Shown here: piece by piece, positions 1 through 9,415 of the stretch
Numbering within the stretch: the first letter of the stretch is position 1
Layout: every line of letters begins with the position of its first letter
Assembly: GCA_002491115.1 (NCBI GenBank)
Contig: DKVI01000047.1
Location: 1 to 64,000, forward strand
Reading direction: 5' to 3'
From: Lachnospiraceae bacterium UBA7182
GTDB taxonomy: Bacteria; Bacillota; Clostridia; Lachnospirales; Lachnospiraceae
Length of the DNA: 64,000 nt
Position numbers and translations under genes: made by a program
The notes under the pieces: model-generated
Database searches by the model: none
What the model saw: the letters and a program-made list of their open reading frames with translations, nothing else
What the model was told of the DNA's origin: nothing

Positions 1-23
1 ATTGAAAATTGATTTCCGTGAAA

Positions 24-55
24 ATACGGGATTTGGCATTTGCCAAATCCCGTAT
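24..55. repeat. Perfect 15-bp inverted repeat upstream of secA
   Basis: Arms at 24-38 and 41-55 are perfectly complementary with a 2-nt loop (left arm ATACGGGATTTGGCA). No T-run follows, so it is not a typical intrinsic terminator, although it could end a gene lying before the window. Its right arm carries the likely -35 box of the secA promoter, so it could equally act as an operator. Confidence 0.8.
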
Positions 56-67
56 CTATGTTATAAT
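40..67 (+). promoter_or_regulatory. Sigma-A-type promoter of the secA operon
   Basis: TTGCCA (40-45), a 16-nt spacer and a perfect TATAAT (62-67). The -35 box lies inside the right arm of the inverted repeat at 24-55. The transcript would start near 74, giving a leader of about 30 nt that holds an AGGAGAG ribosome site before the secA ATG. Confidence 0.6.
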
Positions 68-103
68 GAGGTGCAATTAGTTTTCGATGGATAGGAGAGT
101 AGC

Positions 104-2668
104 ATGAAAATATTTGACAAAATATTCGGGACTCACAGCGAGCGGGAACTGAAACTGATCGATCCGACCATAGATAAGATCGAGAAGCTGCGGCCGGATA
201 TGCAGGCTCTGAGCGACGAAGAGCTTAGAGACAAGACAAGGCAGTACAAACAGAGGCTTGCGGACGGAGAGACTCTGGATGATCTGCTGGCGGAAGCTTT
301 TGCCACAGTCCGTGAAGCGGCCAGGCGCGTGCTGGGTATGGAACACTACAGAGTGCAGCTGATCGGTGGGATGATTCTCCACCAGGGCCGTATTGCGGAG
401 ATGCGCACCGGTGAGGGAAAGACCCTTGTATCCACGCTTCCGGCGTACCTGAATGCCCTGGAGGGAAAAGGGGTACACATTGTCACGGTCAACGACTATC
501 TGGCCGGACGTGATGCGGACTGGATGGGAAAGGTGCATGAGTTTCTGGGGCTGACCGTAGGCGTGGTGCTCAACAGTTCAACGAAGGAAGAACGCCGGGC
601 GGCATATAACTGTGATATCACGTATATTACGAATAACGAGCTTGGCTTTGATTACCTGCGTGACAATATGGTCATCTACAAAGAGCAGCTTGTCCAGCGG
701 GAACTCCATTATGCCATCATCGACGAGATTGACTCGATCCTCATCGACGAAGCCCGTACGCCGCTGATTATTTCAGGGCAGAGCGGCAAATCGACGAAGC
801 TGTACGAGCTGTGCGATTATGTGGCTCATACGCTGAAGAGAGGCGAGGCCAGCAAGGAGTTTTCCAAGATGGACGCCATCATGGGCGAGGAGATTGAGGA
901 GACGGGAGATTTTATCGTCAACGAGAAGGACAAGATCGTCCATCTGACGGCGGACGGCATTAAGAAAGTAGAGCAGTATTTTAAGATCGAGAACCTGGCA
1001 GATCCGGAGAATCTGGAGATTCAGCACAACATGGAGCTGGCGCTTCGGGCCAACAACCTGATGTTCCGCGATCAGGATTATGTGGTAAAGGACGACCAGA
1101 TCTTTATCGTCGATGAGTTTACCGGACGTATCATGCCGGGACGGCGCTATTCGGACGGTCTGCATCAGGCGATCGAGGCGAAAGAGCATGTGAAAGTAAA
1201 AAGAGAAAGCAAGACCCTTGCGACGATCACATTCCAGAACTTTTTTAATAAATACAGGAAAAAAAGCGGTATGACCGGTACGGCTTTAACAGAAGAAAAA
1301 GAGTTCCGCGCCATCTATGGCATGGACGTGATCGAGATTCCCACCAACCGTCCCGTGGCCCGTAAGGATTTGCAGGACGCCGTATACAAGACGAGAAAAG
1401 AGAAACTTTTTGCCGTCTGCAATGCCATTGAGGAGGCCCACGCCAAAGGGCAGCCGGTTCTGGTGGGTACCATCACCATCGAGGCTTCGGAAGAGTTAAG
1501 CCGGATGCTTACCAAACGGGGCATCAAACATGAAGTATTGAATGCCAAGTTCCATGAACGCGAGGCGGAGATCGTGGCATTGGCCGGACAGCATGGGGCG
1601 GTCACCATCGCCACCAATATGGCAGGCCGTGGTACGGATATTCAGCTGGATGAGGAAGCAAAGGCAGCAGGCGGCCTTAAGATCATCGGTACGGAGCGTC
1701 ATGAAGCCAGACGTATCGACAATCAGCTAAGAGGCCGTTCCGGACGTCAGGGCGACCCGGGCGAATCCCGTTTCTATATTTCTCTGGAGGATGACCTGAT
1801 GCGCCTGTTCGGTTCCGAACGGCTGATGGGGGCTTTTAATGCGCTGGGTGTGCCGGAGAATGAAGAGATCGAGCACAAGATGTTAAGCGACGCCATCGAG
1901 AAGGCGCAGATGAAGATCGAGCATAACAACTTCGGCATCCGTAAAAATCTGCTGGAATACGACCAGGTCATGAATGAGCAGAGGGAAGTCATCTACGCGG
2001 AGCGCAGGCGTGTGCTGGACGGCGAGAGCATGCGGGATTCCATCTACAAGATGATCTCCGATGTGGTGGAGAATACGGTGGACACTTTTGTGGGGGACGA
2101 CCAGGAGCCGGATGAATGGGATCTGACCGGGCTGAACGAATCATTGACGCCCATTATTCCGGTGGAGCCTGTCAGCGTGGAACGGCTGGGCTGTAAGAAC
2201 AAGGCGGAGATGAAGCATATTCTGAAACAGGAAGCCACCCGGCTGTATGAGGCAAAGGAGGCGGAATTTCCCAATCCGGAACTGATCCGGGAGCTGGAGC
2301 GCGTGTTCCTTTTAAAAGTCATCGACCGTAAGTGGATGAATCATATCGACGATATGGAGCAGCTAAGACAGGGAATCGGCCTGCAGGCTTACGGACAGCG
2401 GGACCCGCTGGTGGAATATAAGATGAGCGGCTACGAGATGTTCGACGCCATGACTTCCGGTATCCAGGAAGATACGGTCCGCCTTCTGATGCATGTGAAG
2501 ATCGAGGAAAAGGCGGAGCGGGAAGAAGTGGCCAAAGTAACCGGCACCAATAAAGACGATTCCGCAGCGAGAAAGCCCATGCAGCGGGTGGAGAAGAAAG
2601 TATACCCCAACGACCCGTGTCCCTGCGGAAGCGGTAAAAAATATAAACAATGCTGCGGCAGAAAATAA
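104..2668 (+). CDS. secA: Preprotein translocase ATPase SecA
   Basis: SecA is the ATP-driven motor that pushes unfolded preproteins through SecYEG; it is cytosolic and membrane-associated. The 854-residue product has the Walker A motif GEGKT at residues 103-107, the DEAD-like DEIDS at 207-211, the GRGTDI and [11 protein letters not shown] helicase motifs, and a C-terminal zinc/SecB-binding tail with CPCGSGKKY and a final CC pair. Length is normal for Firmicutes. The start has an AGGAGAG ribosome site 7 nt upstream. It heads a close-packed operon with prfB, the common secA-prfB order in Firmicutes. Confidence 0.98.
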   Translation: MKIFDKIFGTHSERELKLIDPTIDKIEKLRPDMQALSDEELRDKTRQYKQRLADGETLDDLLAEAFATVREAARRVLGMEHYRVQLIGGMILHQGRIAEMRTGEGKTLVSTLPAYLNALEGKGVHIVTVNDYLAGRDADWMGKVHEFLGLTVGVVLNSSTKEERRAAYNCDITYITNNELGFDYLRDNMVIYKEQLVQRELHYAIIDEIDSILIDEARTPLIISGQSGKSTKLYELCDYVAHTLKRGEASKEFSKMDAIMGEEIEETGDFIVNEKDKIVHLTADGIKKVEQYFKIENLADPENLEIQHNMELALRANNLMFRDQDYVVKDDQIFIVDEFTGRIMPGRRYSDGLHQAIEAKEHVKVKRESKTLATITFQNFFNKYRKKSGMTGTALTEEKEFRAIYGMDVIEIPTNRPVARKDLQDAVYKTRKEKLFAVCNAIEEAHAKGQPVLVGTITIEASEELSRMLTKRGIKHEVLNAKFHEREAEIVALAGQHGAVTIATNMAGRGTDIQLDEEAKAAGGLKIIGTERHEARRIDNQLRGRSGRQGDPGESRFYISLEDDLMRLFGSERLMGAFNALGVPENEEIEHKMLSDAIEKAQMKIEHNNFGIRKNLLEYDQVMNEQREVIYAERRRVLDGESMRDSIYKMISDVVENTVDTFVGDDQEPDEWDLTGLNESLTPIIPVEPVSVERLGCKNKAEMKHILKQEATRLYEAKEAEFPNPELIRELERVFLLKVIDRKWMNHIDDMEQLRQGIGLQAYGQRDPLVEYKMSGYEMFDAMTSGIQEDTVRLLMHVKIEEKAEREEVAKVTGTNKDDSAARKPMQRVEKKVYPNDPCPCGSGKKYKQCCGRK

Positions 2669-2725
2669 AATCAGCGAAGCCCGGGAGGGCGTAGCGGAAC
2701 TATAATTAAGAAAGAAGGTGAGTTT

Positions 2726-3833
2726 GTGGTAGAACTGGATCAGTTTAAGTATACATTGAACAGCTACGCACAACCATTTACAGAACTGAGGGATTCACTT
2801 TGACCTGGCGGCAAAGTCGCTTCGGATCGAAGAACTGGAAAAAGAGATGGAAGCTCCCGGCTACTGGGACAACGTGGAGCGTTCCCAGGCGGGGATGAAG
2901 GAACTGAACGGCCTGAAAGAGGAAAAAGAGACATTTGAAAGCCTTAAGAGCCAGTATGAGGATATCGAAACCCTGCTGGAGATGGGGTATGAAGAGAATG
3001 ACGCGTCTCTGATCCCCGAGATACAGGAAGAACTGGACGCGTTCGTGGAGCGGTTTGAATCCGTAAGGATTAAGACACTGCTCTCCGGCGAATATGACCG
3101 GAACAACGCCATCTTAAAACTCAACGCGGGAGCCGGCGGCACGGAAAGCTGCGACTGGGCGGGGATGCTTTACCGCATGTATACCCGCTGGGCAGAGAGA
3201 AAAGGTTTTTCCGTGGAAGTCCTTGACTATCTGGACGGGGACGAGGCAGGCATCAAATCCGTGACCTTCCAGGTCAACGGCGAGAACGCCTACGGCTATT
3301 TAAAGTCGGAAAAAGGCGTACACCGCCTGGTGCGCATATCTCCTTTTAATGCCCAGGGAAAGAGGCAGACCTCCTTTGTATCCCTGGATGTAATGCCGGA
3401 TATCGAAGACGACATTGATATTGAGATCAATCCCGACGAGCTGCGTGTGGACACCTATCGTTCCAGCGGCGCAGGCGGACAGCATATCAATAAGACTTCG
3501 TCGGCGATCCGGATCACCCATCTGCCCACGGGAATTGTGGTGCAGTGCCAGAATGAGCGTTCTCAGCATCAGAACAAAGACAAGGCCATGCAGATGCTGA
3601 AAGCCAAGCTGTATCTGCTGGAGCAGCAGAAGCAGGCAGAGAAGCTGTCCGGCATCCGCGGCGAAGTCAGCGATATCGCCTGGGGCAATCAGATACGCTC
3701 ATATGTCATGCAGCCGTATACCATGGTAAAAGACCACAGGACAAACGCCGAGGTCAGCAACGTGGACGGCGTGATGGACGGGAAGATCGACCCGTTTATC
3801 AATGCATATTTAAAATGGATCAACCTGACTTAG
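2726..3833 (+). CDS. prfB: Peptide chain release factor 2, programmed +1 frameshift
   Basis: RF2 releases finished peptides at UGA and UAA. The gene is read in two frames: a GTG start at 2726 (AAGGTGAG ribosome site) gives 25 codons ending CTT TGA (2798-2803); ribosomes then slip +1 at CTT-TGA-C and continue in the frame of GAC at 2802. The full product is about 368 residues, normal for RF2. The second frame carries SPF (stop-codon recognition; RISPFNAQG), the GGQ loop (SGAGGQHINKTSSA) and the usual C-terminal helix. A GAGGGA element lies just before the slip site, with a slightly longer gap than the E. coli arrangement. RF2 level autoregulates through this shift in the family. Confidence 0.96.
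2781..2804 (+). promoter_or_regulatory. prfB programmed +1 frameshift site
   Basis: The slip sequence CTTTGAC (2798-2804) has an in-frame TGA at 2801-2803 followed by C, the weak-termination context typical of prfB. A Shine-Dalgarno-like GAGGGA lies at 2788-2793. The downstream frame has no start codon until ATG 2847, which is well inside the family N-terminus, so the shift is needed for a normal-length protein. Confidence 0.93.
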
Positions 3834-3845
3834 GAGGAGTAAACT

Positions 3846-4289
3846 ATGTCAGAGAAAAGCAAGTATTTTGTGCTGAAGCAAAAGGCGGTGCCTGAGGTGC
3901 TGCTCAAAGTGGTGGAGGCAAAAAGGCTGCTGGAATCCAAACGGGCCATGACGGTCCATGAAGCGACAGAAAAAGTCGGCATCAGCCGGAGTTCTTTTTA
4001 CAAATACAAAGACGATATCTTCCCTTTCCATGACAACGCCAAGGGAAAGACCATCACCTTTGTACTCCAGATGGAGGACGAGCCTGGACTTCTGTCCATG
4101 GTATTAAAGATCGTGGCGGAATTCAGCGCCAATATCCTGACCATCCATCAGAGCATTCCGATCAACGGCCTGGCCTCTCTGACCATGAGCATCGAAGTGC
4201 TGCCCACGACGGGGGACGCTTCCGCCATGATCGAAAAAATCGAGGAGCAGCCAGGTGTCCATTATATAAAAATATTAGGCAGGGAGTAA
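3846..4289 (+). CDS. ACT-domain protein, UPF0735/PheB type
   Basis: A 147-residue stand-alone regulator-like protein. Residues about 1-60 resemble a short helix-turn-helix (VHEATEKVGISRSSFYKYKDDIF); residues about 70-145 form an ACT domain (TFVLQMEDEPGLLSMVLKIVAEF, then NILTIHQSIP). ACT domains bind amino acids and control biosynthetic enzymes. It sits 12 nt after prfB and 5 nt before homoserine dehydrogenase, with TAGGAGGAG as ribosome site. The neighbour enzyme has a shortened C-terminal ACT region, so this protein may supply or replace threonine sensing; that is inference. Family call is firm, ligand unknown. Confidence 0.88.
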   Translation: MSEKSKYFVLKQKAVPEVLLKVVEAKRLLESKRAMTVHEATEKVGISRSSFYKYKDDIFPFHDNAKGKTITFVLQMEDEPGLLSMVLKIVAEFSANILTIHQSIPINGLASLTMSIEVLPTTGDASAMIEKIEEQPGVHYIKILGRE

Positions 4290-4294
4290 TACCG

Positions 4295-5491
4295 ATGATA
4301 AAAGTAGCGATTATGGGATATGGGACCGTAGGGTCCGGTGTCTATGAAGTCATTAAAACAAATCAGAAAAGTATTGATAAAAAAGTAGGGCAGGAGCTTC
4401 AGATCAAATATGTGCTGGACCTTCGGGAATTTCCGGGGGACCCGGTCATGGAAGTCCTCACCCATGATTTTGAGGATATTATTGGCGACGAAGAAATTAA
4501 GATTGTGGCGGAAGTCATGGGAGGGTTGCACCCTGCCTATGAATTTACAAAACGCTGCCTGGAAGCAGGCAAGAGCGTGTGTACTTCCAATAAAGAACTG
4601 GTGGCGGAACACGGCGCGGAACTGATTCAGGTTGCCAAAGACCATCAGGTCAATTATCTGTTTGAGGCCAGCGTAGGCGGCGGCATTCCTATTATCCGTC
4701 CGCTGAATTCTTCTCTGACCGCGGATGTGATTCTGGAGATTTCGGGTATATTAAACGGTACCACCAACTATATGCTGACCAGGATGGACCGGGAAGGTCT
4801 GGACTATATGGATGTGCTGAAAGAAGCGCAGCATAAAGGGTATGCGGAGCTGCATCCGGAAGCGGATGTGGAAGGATGGGACGCCTGCAGGAAGATTGCG
4901 ATCCTGACTTCGCTGGCCAGCGGGAATCAGGTGGATTTCCGGGATATTTACACAGAAGGAATCACAAAAGTGACAGCGGAAGATTTTGCCTACGCAAAGA
5001 AAATGAAGCGTTCCATCAAACTGCTGGCGATCAGCCGCAAGGTGGGGGATACTTACTGTGCCATGGTAAGTCCGGCTCTCATTCCAAGGGAGCATCCGCT
5101 TTATGTGGTCAATGATGTATTTAACGCGGTATTTGTAAAGGGAAACATGCTGGGCAATTCCATGTTCTATGGAAGCGGCGCGGGCAAGCTGCCCACGGCC
5201 AGCGCGGTCGCCGGGGATATGGTGGATGCGGCCAGACATCTGGGCAAGATCATCACTCTGTTCTGGGAGCCGGAAAAACTGACCCTGGCGCCCATAGGAG
5301 GAATGTCCAAGAGGTTCTTTGTGCGTATGGAGGCAGGCGCCGATCCGAAAGCCATCTTCGGTGACGGAGAGTCCATTGACGCGGGCATATCCGGGGAGAC
5401 AGGATTTATCACGCCTGTGATGACAGAGGACGAATATGCCGCCAAAGCGGCGGGTGCAAAGATCATCAGTATGATCCGCGTGGAAGGTTAG
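4295..5491 (+). CDS. hom: Homoserine dehydrogenase
   Basis: It reduces aspartate semialdehyde to homoserine with NAD(P)H in threonine and methionine synthesis. The N-terminal Rossmann motif is MGYGTVGSGVYEV; later come TSNKELVAEHG, the substrate loop ILNGTTNYM and PEADVEGWDACRK. At 398 residues it is shorter than the usual 430. The C-terminal 65 residues keep the first and last strands of an ACT domain (RFFVRM ... IISMIRVEG) but lack the usual PGVLAKI-type effector segment. It is flanked by a free ACT protein and thrH, forming a threonine module. Confidence 0.95.
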   Translation: MIKVAIMGYGTVGSGVYEVIKTNQKSIDKKVGQELQIKYVLDLREFPGDPVMEVLTHDFEDIIGDEEIKIVAEVMGGLHPAYEFTKRCLEAGKSVCTSNKELVAEHGAELIQVAKDHQVNYLFEASVGGGIPIIRPLNSSLTADVILEISGILNGTTNYMLTRMDREGLDYMDVLKEAQHKGYAELHPEADVEGWDACRKIAILTSLASGNQVDFRDIYTEGITKVTAEDFAYAKKMKRSIKLLAISRKVGDTYCAMVSPALIPREHPLYVVNDVFNAVFVKGNMLGNSMFYGSGAGKLPTASAVAGDMVDAARHLGKIITLFWEPEKLTLAPIGGMSKRFFVRMEAGADPKAIFGDGESIDAGISGETGFITPVMTEDEYAAKAAGAKIISMIRVEG

Positions 5492-5506
5492 ACGGAGGAG
5501 CAGATT

Positions 5507-6112
5507 ATGAATATAGTATGTCTGGATTTGGAGGGCGTGCTTGTACCGGAGATCTGGATTGCTTTTGCGGAAGCGTCCGGTATTCCGGAACTTAAGAAAA
5601 CGACCAGAGACGAGCCGGATTATGACAAGCTTATGAATTACAGGCTGCGTATATTAAAAGAACATGGACTGGGTTTAAGGCAGATTCAGGAAACCATCGA
5701 GAAGATTGATCCGCTTCCGGGGGCGAAGGATTTTTTAGATGAGTTAAGAACTCTCACCCAGGTGTTGATCTTAAGCGATACCTTTACAGAGTTTGCGAAA
5801 CCGCTGATGAAAAAACTGGGCTGGCCGACCCTTTTCTGCAACAGCCTTACGGTGTCCGGAACAGGAGAGATCACAGGATATAAGATGCGGATCGAAAACT
5901 CCAAACTGACCACCATCAAAGCGCTGCAGTCCGCGGGCTTTGAGACCATCGCCGCCGGGGACAGCTATAACGACCTGGGGATGATACAGGCAGGAAAAGC
6001 CGGCTTTTTATTCCGGAGTACAGAACAGATTAAAAAAGATTACCCGGAGCTTCCGGCGTATGAGACTTTTGAGGAACTGATGACGGCTATTAAGAAAGCG
6101 CTGGAGGAATAA
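5507..6112 (+). CDS. thrH: ThrH-like phosphoserine phosphatase / homoserine phosphotransferase
   Basis: A 201-residue HAD-superfamily enzyme. The first motif is DLEGVLVPE, where the ThrH group has Glu and Gly in place of the DxDxT seen in SerB; motif II is ILSDTF and motif III is AAGDSYNDLGM. ThrH of Pseudomonas dephosphorylates phosphoserine and can move its phosphate to homoserine. Its place 15 nt after hom suggests it makes homoserine phosphate here, bypassing ThrB; no thrB or thrC is in the window. A GGAGGAG ribosome site precedes the ATG. Confidence 0.9.
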   Translation: MNIVCLDLEGVLVPEIWIAFAEASGIPELKKTTRDEPDYDKLMNYRLRILKEHGLGLRQIQETIEKIDPLPGAKDFLDELRTLTQVLILSDTFTEFAKPLMKKLGWPTLFCNSLTVSGTGEITGYKMRIENSKLTTIKALQSAGFETIAAGDSYNDLGMIQAGKAGFLFRSTEQIKKDYPELPAYETFEELMTAIKKALEE

Positions 6113-6122
6113 AGAGGGAAGC

Positions 6123-8264
6123 ATGGATATTATACAGAAGCTTACAGAAGAACTTCAGGTGAAAAGATGGCAGACAGAAGCTGCCGTGAATCTGATCGAT
6201 GAAGGAAATACGATCCCTTTTATCTCCCGTTACCGCAAAGAGGTGACGGGAGCTTTAAATGATGAACAACTTCGTGTATTGGATGAAAGACTGACTTATC
6301 TTCGCAACTTGGAGGAGAAAAAAGTGCAGGTGTTGTCCAGTATCGAGGAACAGGGGAAGCTGACCGATGAACTGCGCGCTCAGATCGAGGCGGCAGAGAC
6401 CCAGGTGGCGGTGGATGACCTGTACCGCCCTTACCGACCGAAACGCCGTACCCGCGCCACCATGGCAAAGGAGAAAGGACTGGAAGGCCTGGCGGATATT
6501 CTCCGTCTTCAGATGACGGATCAGCCCATGGAAGAAGAAGCAAAGGCTTATGTGTCTGAGGAAAAAGGGGTTGCTTCCGTGGAAGAAGCGCTGGCGGGCG
6601 CTATGGATATCGTGGCGGAGGCTGTTTCCGATGAAGCGGATTACCGCACTTATATCCGGGAGATTACGTTAAAGGAAGGAATGATCACTTCCGAAGCAAA
6701 AGACGAGACGCAGGAGTCTGTCTATGAGACTTACTATCATTTCAGTCAGCCTCTGCATAAAATGGCGGGTCACAGAACGCTGGCCCTGAACCGGGGAGAG
6801 GCAGAGAAGATCCTGACTGTAAAGATCGAAGCGCCCCAGGAGAAGATTCTGCGCTACCTGGAAAAACAGGTGATTGCAAAGAACAATCCGCATACGTCCG
6901 GACTGCTGAAAGAGACGGTTGCGGACAGCTATGCCCGGCTGATTGCGCCGTCCATCGAGCGGGAAATACGCAATCTTCTCACCGAGCAGGCGGAAGAAGG
7001 CGCGATCCGCGTATTCGGTAAGAATCTGGAGCAGCTTCTGATGCAGCCGCCCATCGCCGGACAGACGGTCCTTGGGTGGGACCCGGCGTTTCGTACCGGG
7101 TGTAAACTGGCAGTGGTGGACCCGACGGGAAAAGTGCTGGATACAGTGGTGATCTATCCCACCGCACCCCAGAACAAAGTAAAAGAGGCGAAAGCCACTC
7201 TGAAAAAACTGATTGAAACCTACCATATCACGCTGATTTCCCTTGGCAACGGAACCGCCTCGAGAGAGTCCGAACAGGTCATCGTGGAACTGTTAAAAGA
7301 AATTCCCCAGAAAGTGCAGTATGTAATCGTAAGCGAAGCGGGAGCCTCCGTGTATTCCGCCAGCAAGCTGGCCACGGAGGAGTTCCCCGAATTTGACGTG
7401 GGACAGAGAAGCGCGGCTTCCATCGCCAGAAGGCTTCAGGACCCGCTGGCGGAACTGGTGAAGATCGACCCGAAGGCCATCGGCGTGGGGCAGTATCAGC
7501 ATGATATGAACCAGAAGCGCTTAAGCGAGGCCCTGGGCGGGGTGGTGGAGGACTCGGTGAACAAGGTCGGCGTGGACTTAAATACCGCGTCTGCCCCTCT
7601 GCTTTCCTATATTTCCGGCATTACGAAGACGCTGGCGAAAAATATCGTAGCCTACCGGGAAGCCAACGGAAGGTTTAAGGACCGCAGACAGCTTTTAAAA
7701 GTGCCTAAATTAGGTCCCAAGGCGTATGAACAGTGCGCCGGTTTCTTACGCATCACAGGCGGTACTAACCCTCTGGACGCCACGAGCGTACACCCGGAGA
7801 GCTATGACGCGGCCCTGAAGCTTTTAGAGCGGCTGGGATATGTGCCGGAGGATATCAAAGGCGGCCTGAAAGGAATCGGGAAAAAAGCCGGACAGTTAAA
7901 GAAGCTGGCGGAAGAACTGGACGTGGGTGAACTGACTTTAAAAGACATGATCCAGGAACTGGAAAAGCCCGCCAGGGACCCCAGGGACGAGATGCCCCGT
8001 CCGGTACTCCGAAGCGACGTGCTGGATATGAAGGACCTGACCCCGGGCATGATACTCAAAGGAACCGTCCGCAATATCATAGATTTCGGCGCGTTTGTGG
8101 ATATCGGCGTCCACCAGGACGGTCTGGTTCACATTTCCCAGATGTGTGACCGGTATATTAAGCATCCGCTGGAAGTGGTGAAAGTCGGCGACGTGGTGGA
8201 TGTGAAGGTGTTGAGCGTGGATGAAGGGAAAAAAAGGATTGCGCTTACAATGAAAGGGGTATAA
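6123..8264 (+). CDS. tex: Tex family RNA-binding transcription accessory protein
   Basis: A 713-residue cytosolic nucleic-acid-binding protein with the standard Tex order: N-terminal helical domain, a YqgF/RNase H-like domain from about residue 320 (LGWDPAFRTGCKLAVVD), tandem helix-hairpin-helix (GVDLNTASAPLLSYISG, LLKVPKLGPKAYEQCAG) and a C-terminal S1 domain (GTVRNIIDFGAFVDIGVHQDG) at about 640-712. Length and order are complete. It closes the secA operon, 10 nt after thrH. Tex affects transcription and virulence gene expression in several bacteria; its molecular job is poorly settled. Confidence 0.96.
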   Translation: MDIIQKLTEELQVKRWQTEAAVNLIDEGNTIPFISRYRKEVTGALNDEQLRVLDERLTYLRNLEEKKVQVLSSIEEQGKLTDELRAQIEAAETQVAVDDLYRPYRPKRRTRATMAKEKGLEGLADILRLQMTDQPMEEEAKAYVSEEKGVASVEEALAGAMDIVAEAVSDEADYRTYIREITLKEGMITSEAKDETQESVYETYYHFSQPLHKMAGHRTLALNRGEAEKILTVKIEAPQEKILRYLEKQVIAKNNPHTSGLLKETVADSYARLIAPSIEREIRNLLTEQAEEGAIRVFGKNLEQLLMQPPIAGQTVLGWDPAFRTGCKLAVVDPTGKVLDTVVIYPTAPQNKVKEAKATLKKLIETYHITLISLGNGTASRESEQVIVELLKEIPQKVQYVIVSEAGASVYSASKLATEEFPEFDVGQRSAASIARRLQDPLAELVKIDPKAIGVGQYQHDMNQKRLSEALGGVVEDSVNKVGVDLNTASAPLLSYISGITKTLAKNIVAYREANGRFKDRRQLLKVPKLGPKAYEQCAGFLRITGGTNPLDATSVHPESYDAALKLLERLGYVPEDIKGGLKGIGKKAGQLKKLAEELDVGELTLKDMIQELEKPARDPRDEMPRPVLRSDVLDMKDLTPGMILKGTVRNIIDFGAFVDIGVHQDGLVHISQMCDRYIKHPLEVVKVGDVVDVKVLSVDEGKKRIALTMKGV

Positions 8265-8472
8265 AATTTTTATCCCATGGGGAAGGAGGCGCCCTGTACC
8301 GGCAACGGGAGGGGGTGTTTGCTTTGGAATGTCTTGTTTCTTTTTGCCTGCTGGCATTATAGCATATGTATTAATTCCAATCAGACACAAAGTCTCCATT
8401 ATAATTCGCAGTAAAAGATGCTACAGTTAAAGCTAACTACCTGCCGGCTCTTAAACTTTACCAGAGCTGTAT

Positions 8473-8515
8473 GTAAAGCAAAGCGATTGACAAACGCTTT
8501 ACGGAATAATATAAT
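8473..8515 (+). promoter_or_regulatory. Consensus promoter with overlapping operator for the RelB-VapC pair
   Basis: TTGACA (8487-8492), 17-nt spacer, TATAAT (8510-8515): both boxes match consensus exactly. The inverted repeat GTAAAGC (8473-8479) / GCTTTAC (8496-8502) brackets the -35 box, with a second nested pair AAAGCG (8480-8485) / CGCTTT (8495-8500). Toxin-antitoxin operons are usually repressed by antitoxin binding at such palindromes. Confidence 0.78.
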
Positions 8516-8541
8516 AAATACAAAAGAAAGAAGTGATGTTT

Positions 8542-8814
8542 ATGGCACAGACTATGGTAAATATTCGTATGGATGTTGAACTGAAACGAGACGTAGAGAA
8601 AGTTTGCTCAGAAATGGGACTTTCTATGACAGCAGCGTTTACGCTTTTTGCAAAAAAATTGAGCAGAGAGCGGCGCATACCATTTGAAATCACAGGAGAA
8701 ATGCCCAGAAAAAATGCGTGGCAAATTTTTATGAGTGGTGTAAACGGATTTACAGACGATTGCTTTGCGGAGGGCAGGGAGCCGGAAGTTCCGACAATGA
8801 GGGAGATATTATGA
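8542..8814 (+). CDS. RelB/DinJ-family antitoxin
   Basis: A 90-residue antitoxin whose N-terminus AQTMVNIRMDVELKRDVEKVC and following GLSMTAAFTLFAKK form the ribbon-helix-helix DNA-binding fold of RelB/DinJ. The acidic C-terminus (EGREPEVPTMREIL) would wrap the toxin. GTG 8533 and ATG 8536 are possible alternative starts; ATG 8542 gives the usual MAQTMVNIRMD start and suits the AAAGAAAG ribosome site. The stop overlaps the toxin ATG by 4 nt, showing translational coupling. It probably represses its own promoter via the palindrome at 8473-8502. Confidence 0.9.
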   Translation: MAQTMVNIRMDVELKRDVEKVCSEMGLSMTAAFTLFAKKLSRERRIPFEITGEMPRKNAWQIFMSGVNGFTDDCFAEGREPEVPTMREIL

Positions 8815-9212
8815 CATATATGCTGGACACAAATATCTGCATATATGTAATTAAACATAAGCCTGAACAGGTATTTCAGCATATGCAGGAAAATTTACAA
8901 AAGGGGCTTTGCATTTCGGCGATTACGCTTGCGGAACTGGAACATGGCATAGAAAAAAGCAGTTGTCCGGAGAAAAACCGGTCGGCACTTACCCGCTTCC
9001 TTGCCATTATAGAAGTTTTGCCATTTGATGAAACTGCGGCAAATGAATACGGTAAGGTATGTGCTTATTTGCAAAGGCAGGGAACTCCAATCGGAACAAT
9101 GGATATGCTCATTGCCGCACACGCAATAGCCGCAGACTGTATCATTGTGACGAATAATGTAAGGGAATTTGAACGGGTTCCGGGGTTGACAAACGAAAAC
9201 TGGGTTGAATGA
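8811..9212 (+). CDS. vapC: PIN-domain toxin, VapC family
   Basis: A 133-residue PIN ribonuclease, likely cleaving tRNA or rRNA when free of antitoxin. Visible acidic residues are in MLDTNICIYVIK (D5), LAELEHGIEKS (central Glu), GTMDMLIAAHA and TNNVREFERVPGL, all standard for VapC. The start was set at ATG 8811, which overlaps the antitoxin stop; an in-frame upstream extension overlaps the antitoxin gene and was not used. The partner is RelB-type rather than VapB-type, so this is a mixed-family pair. A hairpin terminator follows at 9253. Confidence 0.92.
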   Translation: MTYMLDTNICIYVIKHKPEQVFQHMQENLQKGLCISAITLAELEHGIEKSSCPEKNRSALTRFLAIIEVLPFDETAANEYGKVCAYLQRQGTPIGTMDMLIAAHAIAADCIIVTNNVREFERVPGLTNENWVE

Positions 9213-9248
9213 AAAATTGACTTATATTGTCGGAAAGTGGAGAAATTT

Positions 9249-9314
9249 ACAGGACAGGCATTTTGCAGGAATGGTGAAATGTCTGCCTTTATTATTTATA
9301 GTCCCGGTAATATA
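9249..9314 (+). repeat. 66-bp repeat, copy 1, forming the terminator after vapC
   Basis: This segment matches 17546-17611 at about 60 of 66 positions. Its core is a hairpin, GACAGGCATTT (9253-9263) with AAATGTCTGCC (9277-9287), followed by TTTATTATTTATAG, so it can end transcription of the toxin operon. In this copy one stem pair is a mismatch that is paired in copy 2. The similarity also continues patchily upstream (GAAAGTG). The two copies bracket the restriction/Uma2/AAA block. Confidence 0.75.
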
Positions 9315-9415
9315 TACAGACAGTCAATCATGCAAAATGATTTAATGGTAAAGCAGGCAGAGGATATAAAAGAATTTACGATGGCGTTCATACGCAGGAT
9401 GGAGGAAAATTAAGT

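Noticed and set aside
8265..8472. Gap between tex and the toxin-antitoxin pair
   Set aside because: No ORF, clear terminator or repeat could be supported; only scattered AT-rich sequence was seen.
9330..9413. 27-codon ORF before hsdM (MQNDLMVKQAEDIKEF...)
   Set aside because: It has no ribosome site and no recognisable family; it may be a gene remnant or leader noise.
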